From positions 1-5,023 of the forward strand of contig CAKOXI010000045.1 of NCBI GenBank assembly GCA_934130045.1: a stretch of DNA of 5,023 nucleotides, given 5' to 3'. Positions 4,951 to 5,023 of this stretch are shown here, in pieces (position 1 is the first letter of the stretch; every line of letters begins with the position of its first letter). The position numbers and the translations under genes were made by a program. This DNA comes from an uncultured Bacilli bacterium. GTDB taxonomy: Bacteria; Bacillota_I; Bacilli_A; RF39; UBA660. The notes beneath the pieces were generated by a model. The model searched no databases. It was not told the DNA's origin and was given only the letters and a program-made list of their open reading frames with translations.

Positions 4951-5009
4951 AGACTGCTGAAAAAGTATACACAGATTACTGTAAATATTTCAGTAGTCTT
5001 TTTATTTTG
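4951..5009 (+). terminator. Second long hairpin with U tail (tandem terminator?)
   Basis: Twelve bases at 4951-4962 (AGACTGCTGAAA) pair with 4988-4999 (TTTCAGTAGTCT) with one G-U wobble. Inside, ACAG (4971-4974)/CTGT (4979-4982) closes a smaller hairpin with an ATTA loop. A T-rich tail follows (4998-5008). It reads as a back-up terminator only two bases after the first one. There is no T run on the other strand, so it is not a convergent terminator. It could also be a processed 3'-end RNA or a dispersed palindromic element. Confidence 0.6.
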
Positions 5010-5016
5010 ATATAAT
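5008..5016 (+). promoter_or_regulatory. Extended -10 element of a promoter for the next gene
   Basis: TGATATAAT is an extended -10 with a perfect hexamer (5011-5016) and is identical to the T-box operon's -10. The -35 position falls in the hairpin's 3' arm and is poor (TTTCAG, 4988-4993). The gene it serves is beyond the right edge; conserved order suggests rnmV or ksgA, which cannot be verified here. Confidence 0.55.
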
Positions 5017-5023
5017 ATATATG

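Noticed and set aside
5021..5023. ATG at the right edge as the start of the next gene
   Set aside because: It is only a few bases after the -10 hexamer, with no ribosome binding site, and would be upstream of or at the transcription start.
1..5023. Mobile element, CRISPR array, defence system, tRNA or rRNA
   Set aside because: No transposase, terminal repeats with target duplication, regularly spaced repeats, or RNA gene signatures were seen. The gene order is a conserved housekeeping region.

Overview
The window reads as chromosomal DNA from a very AT-rich, Gram-positive-type bacterium of the Bacillota (Firmicutes), quite possibly a spore former. The signs are a SpoVT/AbrB-type regulator, a T-box tRNA-sensing leader, strong AGGAGG-like ribosome binding sites, sigma-A-like promoters with extended -10 elements, and short U-tailed terminators. 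The order spoVT/abrB, metS, tatD, 3D-domain (yabE-like) gene matches the abrB-metS-tatD-yabE stretch known from Bacillus subtilis. UGA is not needed as a sense codon, so the standard bacterial code fits. I cannot name a genus; an uncultured Bacilli or Clostridia lineage is likely.

Layout: the terminator of a gene off the left edge (1-40) is followed by a short regulatory gap and spoVT (169-702). A promoter overlapping the end of spoVT starts a methionine-type T-box leader (about 727-952). The leader controls a tightly packed pair, dut (dUTPase, 963-1445) and metS (methionyl-tRNA synthetase, 1449-3008). A 54-residue two-helix membrane microprotein (3144-3308), with its own promoter and terminator, sits between metS and tatD. 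tatD (3424-4176) has a promoter very close to its start codon. The last gene (4226-4918) is a small membrane-anchored G5/3D cell-wall-type protein with a near-consensus promoter inside the end of tatD. It is followed by two tandem hairpins and an extended -10 element for a gene beyond the right edge. All genes are on the + strand.

How the parts work together: the T-box should sense uncharged tRNA-Met (AUG specifier at 814-816, UGGU acceptor-pairing bulge at 904-907) and raise metS expression when charging falls. dut lies between the leader and metS, so dUTP clearance is tied to the same signal. The remaining genes look independently promoted and are linked mainly by conserved order. No mobile element, CRISPR array, tRNA or rRNA was seen. 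The most unusual item is the expression platform of the T-box: it lacks the usual terminator arm complementary to the antiterminator and appears to switch through a duplicated 8-base strand shared with Stem III.
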